NCBI GenBank assembly: GCA_001599295.1
Contig: BCGN01000005.1
Coordinates: forward strand, 1,178,001 to 1,242,000
Direction: 5' to 3'
DNA length: 64,000 nt
From: Sporopachydermia quercuum
Taxonomy: Eukaryota; Ascomycota; Sporopachydermiomycetes; Sporopachydermiales; Sporopachydermiaceae
Shown: piece after piece, positions 26,311 through 37,100 of the stretch
Numbering within the stretch: position 1 is the stretch's first letter
Layout of the letters: every line of letters starts with the position of its first letter
Notes under the pieces: generated by a model
What the model was told of the DNA's origin: nothing
Databases searched by the model: none
The model's input: the letters and a program-made list of their open reading frames with translations, nothing else
Made by a program: the position numbers and the translations under genes

Positions 26311-26949
26311 ATGTTTGAGCTTCTAGCAAATTATCTAACAGTAGCAATATCGCAAATACTGTATCATTTAGAATTATATCCTGACTACTCATTTTCAGCA
26401 AAGAGATACTTGAATATTACTGTACAGCAATCACGAATTCCCGAAGTAACACAATGGATCAGAGGTCTAGTGCTATCTTTACAACAACTCGGACTGAATG
26501 GAAATCTAAAAGGTCTTTCAATCGTCTTAATTGATAATGTAACAGAACAGGTCCTTGAACGTTGGGGTTTCAGTATAATTGGATATAGAAGAGAATGGGA
26601 AGATGTTGATATGCAAGAAAATGAATTTAGAGAAGCATTGGTTACATTAAAAGGGTGGCTTGAGGATTACGGGTCGGAGTACGGCAAATTGTATAATAAC
26701 AAGAATGTTACATTTAGTGTTATCATAGAAACTGATGACAATAATCATCTGATGGAGGAGAAAGTTCTACTTGACGAGGACAAATGGGTGGAAGTTAAGA
26801 ATAAAGGTGAGAGTGATCAGTTCAAAGTACGCAAAGTGAAGTCCTTCGAAATTGGTTATGACGAATTGCTTGACGAATGTCTATTTGAACTGGGTATCAC
26901 TGTTCTTGAGAGTAGTTTTAAACCAGAGTTTCTAGAGAGTGGTGCATAG
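26311..26949 (+). CDS. REV7: HORMA-domain protein, probably Rev7 (DNA polymerase zeta subunit)
   Basis: Rev7 is the HORMA subunit of translesion polymerase zeta. The 212-residue protein starts MFELLANYLTVAISQILYHL then ELYP, which lines up well with human REV7 (FLEVAVHLILYVREVYP). The middle KGLSIVLIDNVTEQVLERWGF is HORMA-typical and, taken alone, also resembles Mad2. The C-terminal part (VTFSVIIETDDNNHLMEEKV, later VRKVKSFEIGYDELL) looks more like the Rev7 safety belt than Mad2, which makes Rev7 the better call. The first in-frame ATG is at 26311; the frame is open for 48 nt upstream without an ATG. Rev7 relatives usually have some residues before this point, so a short upstream exon is possible. 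It is divergent from PMS1. Confidence 0.65.
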   Translation: MFELLANYLTVAISQILYHLELYPDYSFSAKRYLNITVQQSRIPEVTQWIRGLVLSLQQLGLNGNLKGLSIVLIDNVTEQVLERWGFSIIGYRREWEDVDMQENEFREALVTLKGWLEDYGSEYGKLYNNKNVTFSVIIETDDNNHLMEEKVLLDEDKWVEVKNKGESDQFKVRKVKSFEIGYDELLDECLFELGITVLESSFKPEFLESGA

Positions 26950-27150
26950 TAATAACTTACCGAAATGATAGTTTATGTATATAAGAATAAGGGTTTATTT
27001 GCATATTATAATGGAGCTTGGTTACGTATTAAAATGTGAAATGAACGTACTTATTGCGCTAGATACCTACAGAGTTGTTTTACAAAAAGTACTAATTAAA
27101 ACTTGACGATGTATTAAATAAAACTAAAAAAGTTCATAGGAAGTTGAGCA

Positions 27151-28932
27151 TTAGTTCAAAGGAGCTTCATCACTTGGCTTTTCAGGTTGACAGAACAAGA
27201 ACTCGAGTTCAGTTTCTCTGCTATCTTTCTTCAAATTCTCATGTAAATCCTCCGCATTTAAGCTCAATTGATCATCAGTCCAAATGGGTGTAATTTCGGG
27301 TTTGTTCTCACCAACACCACACAAACCACCGACCTTCTTCCAGTCTTCAACTCTGTTAAGTTTCAGCTCGGTGAAAACTTCATCTAAAGCCTGGACAAGG
27401 TAATCAGAATGTTGTTGAGTGTGTCCAGGAGTAGGAGTGACACGGAGACGTTCATGTCCAATAGGAACGGTAGGATAGTTGATAGCTTGAACATAGATAC
27501 CGTAATTATCAAGTAACATGTCAGAAGCAATCTTGGCTTTCTCAGCATCCCCAACGAGGACAGGAACAATATGTGATGGGTTAGGAACAACTGGAATATC
27601 TAAATCGGCTAGCTTAGATTTAACATATCTAGTGTTGAGTTGTTGAGCAACACGGTCCTCCATAGTATTACGTTGATATTCAATGGCAGTCTTAGCACCA
27701 GCCATAACGGAAGGTGGTAAAGAAGTAGTGAAAATGAATCCCGGAGCAAAAGATCTGAACCAGTCAATAAGGCTCTTTGATCCAGCAATATAGCCCCCAA
27801 CACAACCATAAGCCTTACCTAATGTACCAGTGATCATATCAACTCTGTCCATAATTGATTGGTGAGCAGTAGGGGATCTTCCGGTTTTCAAATGAGATTC
27901 AAAATCTAAATGTTCAGCAACCCCAGCGCCATGTGGACCGTACATACCAACAGCGTGGACTTCATCCAAGAAAGTCAATGCACCATACTTATCTGCAAGG
28001 TCGCAAATCTTTTCAATGGGAGCAATTGAGCCGCACATGGAGTAGACGGATTCAAAAGCAATGACCTTTGGTGTAGATTTAGGATATTGAGCNAACTTAG
28101 CTTCTAAGTCTTGCATATCATTGTGCTTGAAGATGACCTTCTTAGCTCTTGAATGACGAATCCCTTGAATCATAGAAGCATGGTTCAACTCATCGGAGAA
28201 GTAAACACATCCAGGCAATTTTGATCCTAACAAGGTCAAGGTAGCATCGTTAGCAACATAACAAGAGGAAAATACCAAAGCAGCATCTTTCTTGTGTAAT
28301 TCAGCCAAAGTCTTTTCCAAAAGAATGGCATGTTTATTATGACCAGCAATGTTTCTGGTTCCTCCTGCACCTGCGCCGTATTTCTCTAAAGACTCGTGCA
28401 TGCTCTTCAAAACTTGAGGGTTCTTGCCCATTCCAAGATAATCATTTGAACACCAAACGGTTACTTTGTCTTCTTCTTTGGCACGATGAGCTCTAGGGAA
28501 TTCCTTAGCTAATCTGTTGATGTTGTTGAAATATCTGTATGACTTGTCTTGCTTCTTCTTCAATAAGTCAGACTTATACAATTCTTCGTAGGCAAATTCG
28601 CCAGAAACATTCTTTGAGATTTGTTGCTCCTTAACTAACTCATTCTTCAAAGGAACACCGGCCCCGGAAGCTTTAGCATATGGGCAAGTTCCCTTTGAAG
28701 TATCGATGACACCAGCTTGGGCGTGAATTTGTTCTAAAGACGGAACTTGGGCCATAGCAGGTTTTGAAGGTTGTGAGTAATGAGCTCTTTGTTCAATTGC
28801 TCTACCCATAATCGGGCAATTCAAAGCCTCATTGGTCAGTCTTGAGTTAACAGATAATGATCTCAAAGTTGAGGGTGAAGTAGACTTCAAAAAGGGACAT
28901 AAAGCCCTAGATTGTCTAATGATTGATTCCAT
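27151..28932 (-). CDS. HEM1: 5-aminolevulinate synthase
   Basis: Mitochondrial matrix enzyme that condenses glycine and succinyl-CoA, the first and controlling step of haem synthesis. 593 residues. The basic presequence region contains three Cys-Pro haem-regulatory-type motifs (RALCPFL near residue 12, LNCPIMG near 39, GTCPYAK near 82), as expected for haem-sensitive import. The PLP-dependent core shows [36 protein letters not shown] and the PLP lysine in TGTLGKAYG near residue 373. Near the C-terminus is the [14 protein letters not shown] signature. The ATG at 28932 gives the expected presequence. One ambiguous codon lies around residue 280. It is convergent with the REV7-like gene, with about 200 bp between stops. 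Confidence 0.97.
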   Translation of the reverse strand: MESIIRQSRALCPFLKSTSPSTLRSLSVNSRLTNEALNCPIMGRAIEQRAHYSQPSKPAMAQVPSLEQIHAQAGVIDTSKGTCPYAKASGAGVPLKNELVKEQQISKNVSGEFAYEELYKSDLLKKKQDKSYRYFNNINRLAKEFPRAHRAKEEDKVTVWCSNDYLGMGKNPQVLKSMHESLEKYGAGAGGTRNIAGHNKHAILLEKTLAELHKKDAALVFSSCYVANDATLTLLGSKLPGCVYFSDELNHASMIQGIRHSRAKKVIFKHNDMQDLEAKXAQYPKSTPKVIAFESVYSMCGSIAPIEKICDLADKYGALTFLDEVHAVGMYGPHGAGVAEHLDFESHLKTGRSPTAHQSIMDRVDMITGTLGKAYGCVGGYIAGSKSLIDWFRSFAPGFIFTTSLPPSVMAGAKTAIEYQRNTMEDRVAQQLNTRYVKSKLADLDIPVVPNPSHIVPVLVGDAEKAKIASDMLLDNYGIYVQAINYPTVPIGHERLRVTPTPGHTQQHSDYLVQALDEVFTELKLNRVEDWKKVGGLCGVGENKPEITPIWTDDQLSLNAEDLHENLKKDSRETELEFLFCQPEKPSDEAPLN

Positions 28933-30826
28933 TTTGTTTCGTTTTTGATATTTGGATTGATAATAATGATGAAATAATGAAAATTACAAATGAACAACTG
29001 TTAAAAATCAACGACTTCAACGGAAATACTTAGCCAGACAACTGTTACTCAAAACAAAAGCGAGTTGCAACTGGAAATAAAAATAAGAAAAAGGCGAACA
29101 ATAAGTATAAACGTAAGTAAAGTAAGGAAGGAAGAGAAAATATATGAAGCTATCTGGAAGAAGTTTGAAAAAGCTATCAATCATCGGTCGATAATATTTA
29201 AATTCCCAAGCCACACAAAACCGTTTACTTTGTTCAAGGTGGAAAATTGTAACCTACTAACTCAAAGTTGATTTCGAGATTAGTGAAATCATATTATAGC
29301 CTTCTCATTGGATTATAAGCATTAGGGCTCACAATAATATTCGAAACCTTAATGTTAAATGAACTGATGTTAAAAATTTTGAGCGGGTAGAGTGCCGGTT
29401 AATGCAGCAGGTGCATCTTATTGCATAATAATGCTCCAACTGAAGGTGGGGGAGCGGTCATAGCGGTCATAGTATTGCCTTTTCAGGGAATAAGATCCTG
29501 AAAGACATTGGTTGCTAGAGTGAGGATTGAAGATTGAGTTAGCCAATGTAGTTAGATACTTCTTTGAGATTATGTATCCAGATATAGGACAGATTACATA
29601 TAGGATGAAAATTGTTGGATGCTAGGGGACATTACAGTAAAAAGTGTTTATGTCATCAAAATATATTGGTCTACAATTGGTTGTTGTTTATGATTGGTGA
29701 GAGGGGATTGTGAAACATACATGTATTAATTCTTGATATCAAGGGTTTGTATGGAGATAGGATGTACGGATTGAGTATATATTTCTTACTGTGAAACATA
29801 GTTTGCTCTCATTGATTCAGTAAGAACAATTTCAATTTGTTTATGGGGTCGAAGAGCTGAATTAGAATCCTGGACATTCTGCCAAACGAGAGAGGGTAGA
29901 ACATTTGCTCCTGCCGTTGGGAAGGAATAGCCACTAATCCTTGTTCTTCGTTGAAGTTGGTTTCACATCTAACGGACTGGCTGGTACTGGTAGTTGGTCT
30001 CAAGATACATCGTTATCTGTCCAATAGTGATCGATAGAAGAAGAGAAGCATTTCATTGAGGAAATTATCCGATCGGACAAGAGTATGTTCAACCATATTT
30101 GGAAATAATGCGGAGTGGAGTATCGATAGCAAAAGTAGTAAATACATCTGCCAACTAGCTAACTAGTCAAGATTTGTTCGCATGTTAGTTAGGCAACAAA
30201 AATGTAGTTCAGGGATATTACTGAAATTTGACACTTATCCGACGACATCTGTGCGATACTGAGATAAATAGCTTATATAATGTATGTAGCATCATGTGCT
30301 ATAACAGAGTCATACATAACTATGCGTCATTCAGTTTGCTTCAAGGCCATCGATCACAGCATTGTAGAAGGCATGGCGTGTTAATTAATTTCTTGATTTT
30401 TATAGAAAACTTGTAAAGTAGGGAATATTTAATTTTTTGGTTTTGATTGAAATCGAAACCAAACGTTTAGAATAAAATGGTTGAACAGAACTTATAGTTA
30501 TAATTTTGCTTCAATATGAATACATATGTTGCTGAATATTCCATGGCAATCAAAAATTGCAATCTGTATATGTAATGAAATCAAATACTTACGCTTAACT
30601 GCAGAACAGTGCATATCAATGGACTTTATTGATTATTGTAAGGGAAGTTTGTTAGGGATATTTGTAGAATGTATGTCACAAATCAATCATTGAAATAAAT
30701 ATCAGCCAAGCAATAATCAATCTACGTCCCAGAGGCAACTCATGTTAAGTTCCAAATGTATTTTATACCATCATATTGATTTATATACAGAGTATTATGT
30801 GGTAAACCTAGACACCCATATTACTA
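28933..30826. promoter_or_regulatory. Long HEM1 upstream region with a G-rich block and a tandem 9-mer
   Basis: About 1.9 kb between HEM1 (divergent side) and the MRPL49 stop. No gene was recognised; a few frames of about 60 codons look random. A block at 29380-29540 is richer in G than its surroundings and includes two abutting copies of AGCGGTCAT (29453-29461, 29462-29470). I tried to match it to spliceosomal, SRP and RNase P/MRP RNAs and found no conserved core. It may be a regulatory block for HEM1 or an unannotated RNA. Confidence 0.4.
29453..29470. repeat. Tandem 9-mer AGCGGTCAT x2 upstream of HEM1
   Basis: Two exact abutting copies of AGCGGTCAT, about 520 bp upstream of the HEM1 start. 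Each carries a CGG triplet, the half-site recognised by Zn2Cys6 activators such as Hap1, but the arrangement is not the classic Hap1 spacing. The functional role is a guess. Confidence 0.4.
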
Positions 30827-31387
30827 TCAATTAACTTTTAGTTCAGAAATTCTCAGAACAGTACTGGGAAGCTTAGCGCGAACTCTTCTTGCTCTTCGAC
30901 ATCTTCTCTTCTTGATGACCTTGGTTTCCATTGGCCTCATAGTCTTCTCAATAATACATGCTTTGACAGTAACCAAAGATGGATCAATCCCGCTCTTGTT
31001 ATTATAGGTGAAATCTCTTGACCCAATCGTTGTGACATTATCGAAAACCATATAATCCCCAACTTCCGCGTCTTTCACCTTAAAAGGTAGTCTAACAATA
31101 TCACCCTTCGTTACTAGATATGCTCTTTCGTGAATTCTGATGACTGCGTAAAGTCCGGAAGCGGAATTCAACTTGATTGGTGTCAAATCTTGTACTTCTG
31201 CTTTATTTTCTGTATTTTCAACTGCTTCTGTACTCATCTGTATAGGACTTGTGCTGAAACATTTCCACTTAGGATTTGAAATTAATGCTGGAGAGAGAAA
31301 CACTGACCTCTCCGCAGCAGTCCTAAATATTGGTAATGCCCCGCTTGTAATCCGAGGCATCATTCTTAATGCCTGTCTAAAACTCAT
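30827..31387 (-). CDS. MRPL49: Mitochondrial large-subunit ribosomal protein bL21m
   Basis: Homologue of bacterial L21, a 54S mitoribosome subunit (Mrpl49 in yeast). The ATG at 31387 (MSFRQALRMMPRI) starts a 186-residue product with an Arg-rich mitochondrial presequence of about 50 residues. The L21 domain follows: LYAVIRIHERAYLVTKGDIV, LPFKVKDAEVGDYMVFDNV, and the basic C-terminal KKRRCRRARRVRAK. The frame is open upstream to 31492, but those 35 residues lack presequence character and lie in the leader. It is divergent from PHS1. Yeast Mrpl49 is 161 residues. Confidence 0.88.
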   Translation of the reverse strand: MSFRQALRMMPRITSGALPIFRTAAERSVFLSPALISNPKWKCFSTSPIQMSTEAVENTENKAEVQDLTPIKLNSASGLYAVIRIHERAYLVTKGDIVRLPFKVKDAEVGDYMVFDNVTTIGSRDFTYNNKSGIDPSLVTVKACIIEKTMRPMETKVIKKRRCRRARRVRAKLPSTVLRISELKVN

Positions 31388-32103
31388 GGTTGAATCTCCA
31401 GTGAATGATTTCTGACAAAAACGCTTTATAATACGTTGATTGTAATATGGTCTATCAACAGATATTTCACCTACTTCACAATGGAGATTCAATGATTATT
31501 CCAATTTCAAACGAGGAAGTCCAGAATCAAATCCCAAAATTGCGACTCCACCACCTCTGATCTCTGTATTCTTCTTCGCGAATGCTCAACTTCCATAAAT
31601 CCTTTATCTTGTGAGGCATAAATAAATTTAATCTGAACCATTCATATCTTTTACTGTTCAACAACTTATTAATCCAGATTCCGTTTCCTTTACAAAATTA
31701 TCATTCACTTCCCACTCTAAAACTTACCCGGATTATATACAACATCATGTCTCAAGAAGCCTCTGCAGAGGAACAACACTCAATAGGTGCAATGCATGCT
31801 GAAATATACAACAGACGTATATTAGAACATTGAAATATATGTATTCTTCTTAGTAGGCAGGGTGATTGGTTATTCTTGCCAGAATGCTGGAAGGTCATGA
31901 CTATCTCTATTCAAGGCAAATGGAAGCAATTCAAGAATGACTGGAGATAGACAGATAGAAAATTATCAAGGTGTAAATTATCAACAGCTTAGATTATTAT
32001 TCCGTAGAAGAACAAGCTTTTTCCTGTTGAAGAGATTGAATCTTGTTTCTATTCAGCTGATCATACCTGATCTCTAGCTGAGGCGTCTATTCAATTGAAT
32101 ACA
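31388..32103. promoter_or_regulatory. Divergent MRPL49/PHS1 promoter region
   Basis: About 700 bp. A plus-strand mini-ORF at 31747-31833 (28 codons, begins MSQEASAEEQHSI) has coding-like composition and lies upstream of PHS1. It could be an upstream ORF in the PHS1 leader, the first exon of an unresolved small gene, or chance. Confidence 0.4.
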
Positions 32104-32826
32104 ATGGCTACCACTGGTATTGATAAGAAGGTCGAGAAGGTCGCAAGCGATGATCTAAGTACTAAACAATCCAACAAGCCCGCCGATGAGTTGTCGGACA
32201 TCGAGTCATACTTGTTTTATTATAATAGTATATCAGGAGGAGGATGGTTTTACGTTCTTGTTATGACTATTTACTGTGTCATTGATAACGGCCCTAAAGA
32301 TGTATTTGAAACTGCTGGTGAGTTCTGCAAATGGGTTCAGACTTTGGCAAGCTTAGAAATCTGGCACTCTCTTTTTGGATTGGTTAGATCTCCTGTTTCT
32401 ACTACTACAATTCAAATCAGCTCTAGAATACTGGTTGTCTGGGGAATCTTTTATTATCTACCAGAAGCTGAAGTCTTACGTTCTTGGTGGATCGTTTCTT
32501 TATTTGTCTCCTGGAGTGTGACAGAGACGATTCGTTACTTCTATTATGCCACCAACATTAGAACTCGCATCGGCATTATCATTCCTGGATGGCTGACTTG
32601 GTTAAGATATAACACATTTTTCATCTTGTATCCAACAGGAATTTCAAGTGAAGTTGCCATCATTTATGGTTCATTGGGAATTGCTGAAAAGGAAATGGGA
32701 GTCTACTACGCTTTATTCCTCAAAGCTGTCTTGGTAATTTACATTCCAGGCAGCTACATTATGTATACTCATATGATGAAGCAAAGAAAAAGAATTCTTA
32801 AGAAAGAAGGTAAAAAGAAGATATAA
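32104..32826 (+). CDS. PHS1: 3-hydroxyacyl-CoA dehydratase Phs1
   Basis: ER enzyme that removes water from 3-hydroxyacyl-CoA in very-long-chain fatty acid elongation. The 240-residue product (217 in S. cerevisiae) has a hydrophilic N-terminal extension of about 38 residues, then six hydrophobic spans. Conserved features are GLVRSPVSTTTIQISSRILV, SWSVTETIRYFYY, and RYNTFFILYPTGISSE, which contains the catalytic tyrosine and glutamate. The lysine-rich tail (KKEGKKKI) would act as a dilysine-type ER-retention signal. The first in-frame ATG is at 32104 (context ACAATGGCT). It converges with the next gene, with 89 bp between stops. Confidence 0.95.
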   Translation: MATTGIDKKVEKVASDDLSTKQSNKPADELSDIESYLFYYNSISGGGWFYVLVMTIYCVIDNGPKDVFETAGEFCKWVQTLASLEIWHSLFGLVRSPVSTTTIQISSRILVVWGIFYYLPEAEVLRSWWIVSLFVSWSVTETIRYFYYATNIRTRIGIIIPGWLTWLRYNTFFILYPTGISSEVAIIYGSLGIAEKEMGVYYALFLKAVLVIYIPGSYIMYTHMMKQRKRILKKEGKKKI

Positions 32827-32915
32827 ATAATGTGATGAATGATATATTATTGTTTAATGGTATTTTAATTATTCTGTAAAGACCTAAAAAAGCTAAAATT
32901 TGTCACAATATTGGT

Positions 32916-33404
32916 TTAAGCTGATGGCTGGGGTAATAAACCTGTCACCGTCATAAAACTCATCATCACCTGAGGACAAAGTCTGCATATGCTTCTTAAT
33001 GTGACAATAATTTCTCTCTCCAAGGCTTCTTCCAGCACCACTTCCGAATTGATCTCATCACATTTTACCAACTCTTTCCTGATACTTTCAGTCTCTAAAA
33101 GCATGTCCCACAAATTGACCAGACTTCCCGGTAATCCTACAAGTTCCTTGTATCGAACAGTTATTTTGCTTTCTAGTGCTTTATCAACAATATCTTTCAA
33201 TTCCATTTCTTCCATTTGCCCTCTTGATAGAGCTTCCGACATATCCGTTTCCAACATTCGCTTCAACAATGACTCAATCTCCTCTTGAGAGAGCAACGGT
33301 CGAGGTGGTCTTTTATCTACTGCTAACTTTGTTTCATCTGCTTTATATTCGTCATACGAATCATCTGACTTTAGAAACTCATCTAGTGCTAGGAACACAC
33401 TCAT
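32916..33404 (-). CDS. Unrecognised 162-residue protein
   Basis: Not recognised. From the ATG at 33404 the product starts MSVFLALDEFLKSDDSYDEY, contains a basic-proline spot (DKRPPRPLLSQEEIE), and is otherwise mostly predicted helix with regularly spaced leucines. The C-terminus has paired cysteines (ICRLCPQ). There is no signal or membrane segment. The size, helical content and lack of catalytic motifs would fit a small subunit of a larger assembly, such as a kinetochore or vesicle-tethering complex, but nothing shows this directly. The frame is open another 40 codons upstream to 33524; those residues look like leader. It is convergent with PHS1. Regular codon use and length make it a likely real gene. 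Confidence 0.65.
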   Translation of the reverse strand: MSVFLALDEFLKSDDSYDEYKADETKLAVDKRPPRPLLSQEEIESLLKRMLETDMSEALSRGQMEEMELKDIVDKALESKITVRYKELVGLPGSLVNLWDMLLETESIRKELVKCDEINSEVVLEEALEREIIVTLRSICRLCPQVMMSFMTVTGLLPQPSA

Positions 33405-34134
33405 CTTTGACGATTTCGTTATATATATGGTATAATAAGACCTCAGAAAAATATCCTGAAAAAATGTTAACTCTCTATTCACTGTCAGCTTTCTAATAAA
33501 ATACATATACTGAACAGGCGGCAATAATGAATTTCCAGTCGATTGCTCTATCGTTTTATCATCAACCAGATAAGCCGGACAACCAGAAATGTCTCTACCA
33601 CAGAAAAGCGTATTATAAACTTATAAACATAAATCCCAAACAAATACAGTCTCCTGACGGCCCCCAGGAATATACAGTAGATGACATAATCATAAATAGC
33701 CTACATTGAGTCAATCGATATTGGTTATTATATACTTGAGAATACTTAAATTACGTTCAACTACGACCGAAACCAATAGATTTAATATATGCAAAAATGA
33801 ATTCGTAAATCAGAAGAAAGTTGTGCTGGAAAATATCTAAACTAACACCAATAAAACATCATAAATAAGTGGTCATTCTCAATAGTCGACACAGTGATGG
33901 AAAAAATTAGTAAATACAAAAAGATGCTACTATGAAAACAAGGAATGAAAGATGAATAATTCCAAAATAAGAATGAAAATGAGAATGACTTGTCTTATAT
34001 TGTAAGTGAGACATGAATAACAAAAATTGAAAGAGCAAGAACAGTAGATTGTACATTTAGTTGAGGTTAAATAGTTAGTTCATGGTAAACCAGTGAAATA
34101 TTTAACAGAGTGAGTTGAAACAGTAGTTTCACAA
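33405..34134. other. Intergenic region between the 162-residue gene and SAP
   Basis: It holds the promoter of the upstream unknown gene and the SAP 3' region. A 60-codon ATG frame on the plus strand (33527-33709, begins MNFQSIALSFYHQPDKPDNQ) is divergent from the unknown gene. It is hydrophilic but matches nothing known, so it is only a possible small ORF. Confidence 0.35.
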
Positions 34135-37100
34135 TCAATGTTTTTCCCTTTCTTTTTCCTTCAGAATTTTTGCTGTCTCAATCAGATTTCTTTGTTCATC
34201 ATCGTCCCAGCTCATATCACCTTTACTTGTGGTCCTTCTTAAACCATAAGCAGCATCATCATCATCTATATCATCATCGGAATCAGAATCCTCTATTGAC
34301 CTCGCACTCAATGATTCAGCACTGCCAAGACTTGCATATTCTCCAGGAACATAATAAGATCTATTCCTTTCATAAGATTGCCCATCATCATTAGGATCTG
34401 CATAATCATCGTCATCTTCATCATCGTCAAGAATATGTCGGCTTCTCCCACCCGATGCAGCAGGCACATTACCTCTATTTGCTTGGAGTCTGTTATGCTC
34501 ATTTTTCCACATCAGCAACTCTTCATCTTCTTCATCCTCATCAGAAGAAGAAGAGAATTTGTCAGGATAATCATTTGACATTTGTTGGGATAGATAACTC
34601 GAGAAACTACCACCTTGTCCTTGTTCTTGTCTTTGCGATTGGGTCTTACCTCCATCAGTTGGGGCAACTTTGGATTTATCTACTTGCAAATGGGTTCTTC
34701 CTTCACCATCACCGTGATAATTGTCGTCTTCTTCGTCACCATAAGATCTACTATCATGATAACTATCTAAGTTATCAGTTCCACTTTGCAACGGGTGATG
34801 AGTCTGAATTTCAATTACATCGCCATCACCTTCTTCATCATCGTCATCAACATCATCACTTCTTGATGAATAGTTCGTGCCAGTCGTGCTACTATTACCA
34901 GTGCCACCAGTTCTAATACTGTCATCTTCAGATGAAGCAACTTCATCATACATTTCATTGTTTTCATCCTCTTCAATATCTTCATCTTCACCTTCTTCAC
35001 GAACAGCTCCTAGAATAGCATTATATTTCTCTCTTGTTTCCACTAATGTATCGTTGACGTAGTTGGTCCATTCAGCGCTACTAGCCATTTCATAAACAAT
35101 ATCAGAAACACTTTCAGGAGGGAATAATGATGTGAATTTCACAACTTCCTCCGCTATTAAAGTCAAATGGCCCATATAACCTAATCTGAGATTGGTTAGT
35201 TCTTCATACGACTCACAACGCTCTTGACCCTCCACAATCAGCTCAGTGATACGACCACGGTTGAATAAATCAATGGCCAGGTATTTATTATACCCTGCTT
35301 CCATGGGTCCGTTAAGAATCTGTTGAACAATGTCAAATACAACGTTATGCAGGAAGTTATTCCAAGGGAACCTGAAAAACATTCGCAGAATAGTTATAAT
35401 CACATCATTATCTGCCAGAGCAATCTTTAGTTTATCACCAACCACAGGATCATTGCGGAAAGTTAATTCTGTTTCATCATGGTATAGTTGGCCTATTGGT
35501 TCTTCATCATAATCAGCTGCAGCACCAGCATTGGTCTTTTCATCATTTTCATTGGAATCGTCTTCCGTATTAGAGGAAGATTCCAATGTGGATGCTGTGG
35601 CATCTTTCCTTTCAGATAAAGAAAGACCTTTACTTCCAGTCGTTGAATCAACGTCCATGTTAACGTCTTCATCGACTTCTGATTCGTTTCCTAATCGACT
35701 AGCATCCTCAAGACTCAATTTTGTAAGATCTTTTGATAGATGTTCAGAGTCCTTTTTCACTATTTCACCAGTTCCAGATTCACCACTTACTTTGTTTTTA
35801 GAGTTTTTATTGGTCGTATTAGTTGTATTATTACTGCTCACGTCGTCTAGAGTGTCATCATCGTCATCAATATCACCATCATTACCATCATCATTACGTG
35901 CATCAGTTCTTGTCTGTTGTTCATTTATGCTTCCGCTTGTTTGGGATTCTAAATCATTATCTTCGTCATCCTCATAACCCTCTAAGTCCCGTTTAGCTAA
36001 TTTCATTAATCGTATTCTTTCAACGTCTCGTTCATGCACTATGCTTTCCCCATTCTCATCATTGAGAAGTCCCATATTACTACAGTGCAACAGTTCGGCT
36101 ATCAATTCACATATTTTGAATCTTTCAAAGCCTAGTGGCTCGATAGATCCAAAAGGTGTTTCTAACACTTTGTCTCGCTTCCTTGTAAGCATTTTCTGGA
36201 AATTAGGAATATTTGCGGCAAATATTTTCACCAATGTACCTAAATAAATAGGGTCTCTTGGAGAAGGAGGATGTGATTCAATTGTAATGAACAACACTGG
36301 AATATAGTCATAGTCTGAATTATTCTTTCGGATGATTTCAATGACAATTCCCACTCCATGGGCTAATCCTTGACCTCCGTACAACATCAATCTCACTAAT
36401 TCTCTAACTATAGGTTCAGAAACAAGTTCACGGGTCAACTCATTGGGACCAATAGTGTTGTTATCGTTATTAGAATTTGCAGAAATCGTAATGAACGCTT
36501 TCAGAAAATCTCCTGCTGCTGATTGTAAAGATGAAGGAACATCAGGACCGAGGAATGATATTAATGAAGGAATTAAATCTTGCTCTTGCAACAGTTCAAC
36601 CACTCCAGTTGAATTGTCAGGTTTGTCTGTAGAAATGAGTTTCAACAAAAAATCCATCAAAGGAGGATTATCAATATGTTTCATGAACCTAGATACAAAG
36701 TTCTTTTGCTTTCTGAAAAACGTTACCAACTCTTCAAGTTTGATTTCAAGTAAATGTTCATTTATTTTCATAAAGTATTTTGCAGAAGTGATTGGTAAAG
36801 GTGCTGGTTGATCTAAAATTGTCCATAACTCTTCCAGAAACTCTTCATGTTCCATAAAAACATCTGTTAATGACCAAATTTCTGCTGAGAGAATCTCAGC
36901 AGCCACTTCCGCTCGTCGTTGTTGCTTTTCAGCGTGACCTTCTTCATCATCATAATCAACTTCTTCTACATCTCCAAAACTGTCACTATGCAAATCATTT
37001 CGGTTGAGACTCAAACTATGAGTATCGTTGTGGTTATGTATATCGCCAGGTTCTTCATCGTTCCAGCCATGTTCGTAATGTTGTCTATTTTCTTCAAGTA

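Noticed and set aside
29380-29540. Possible structured RNA upstream of HEM1
   Set aside because: The block is G-rich and includes TTGCCTTTT, which recalls the U5 loop, but the rest of the U5 loop and the Sm site are absent, and no other known RNA core fits.
31747-31950. Two-exon small gene upstream of PHS1 (MSQEASAEEQHSI plus a downstream DWLFLPECW segment)
   Set aside because: The implied intron would be about 44 nt with no branch site. Only a possible upstream ORF remains.
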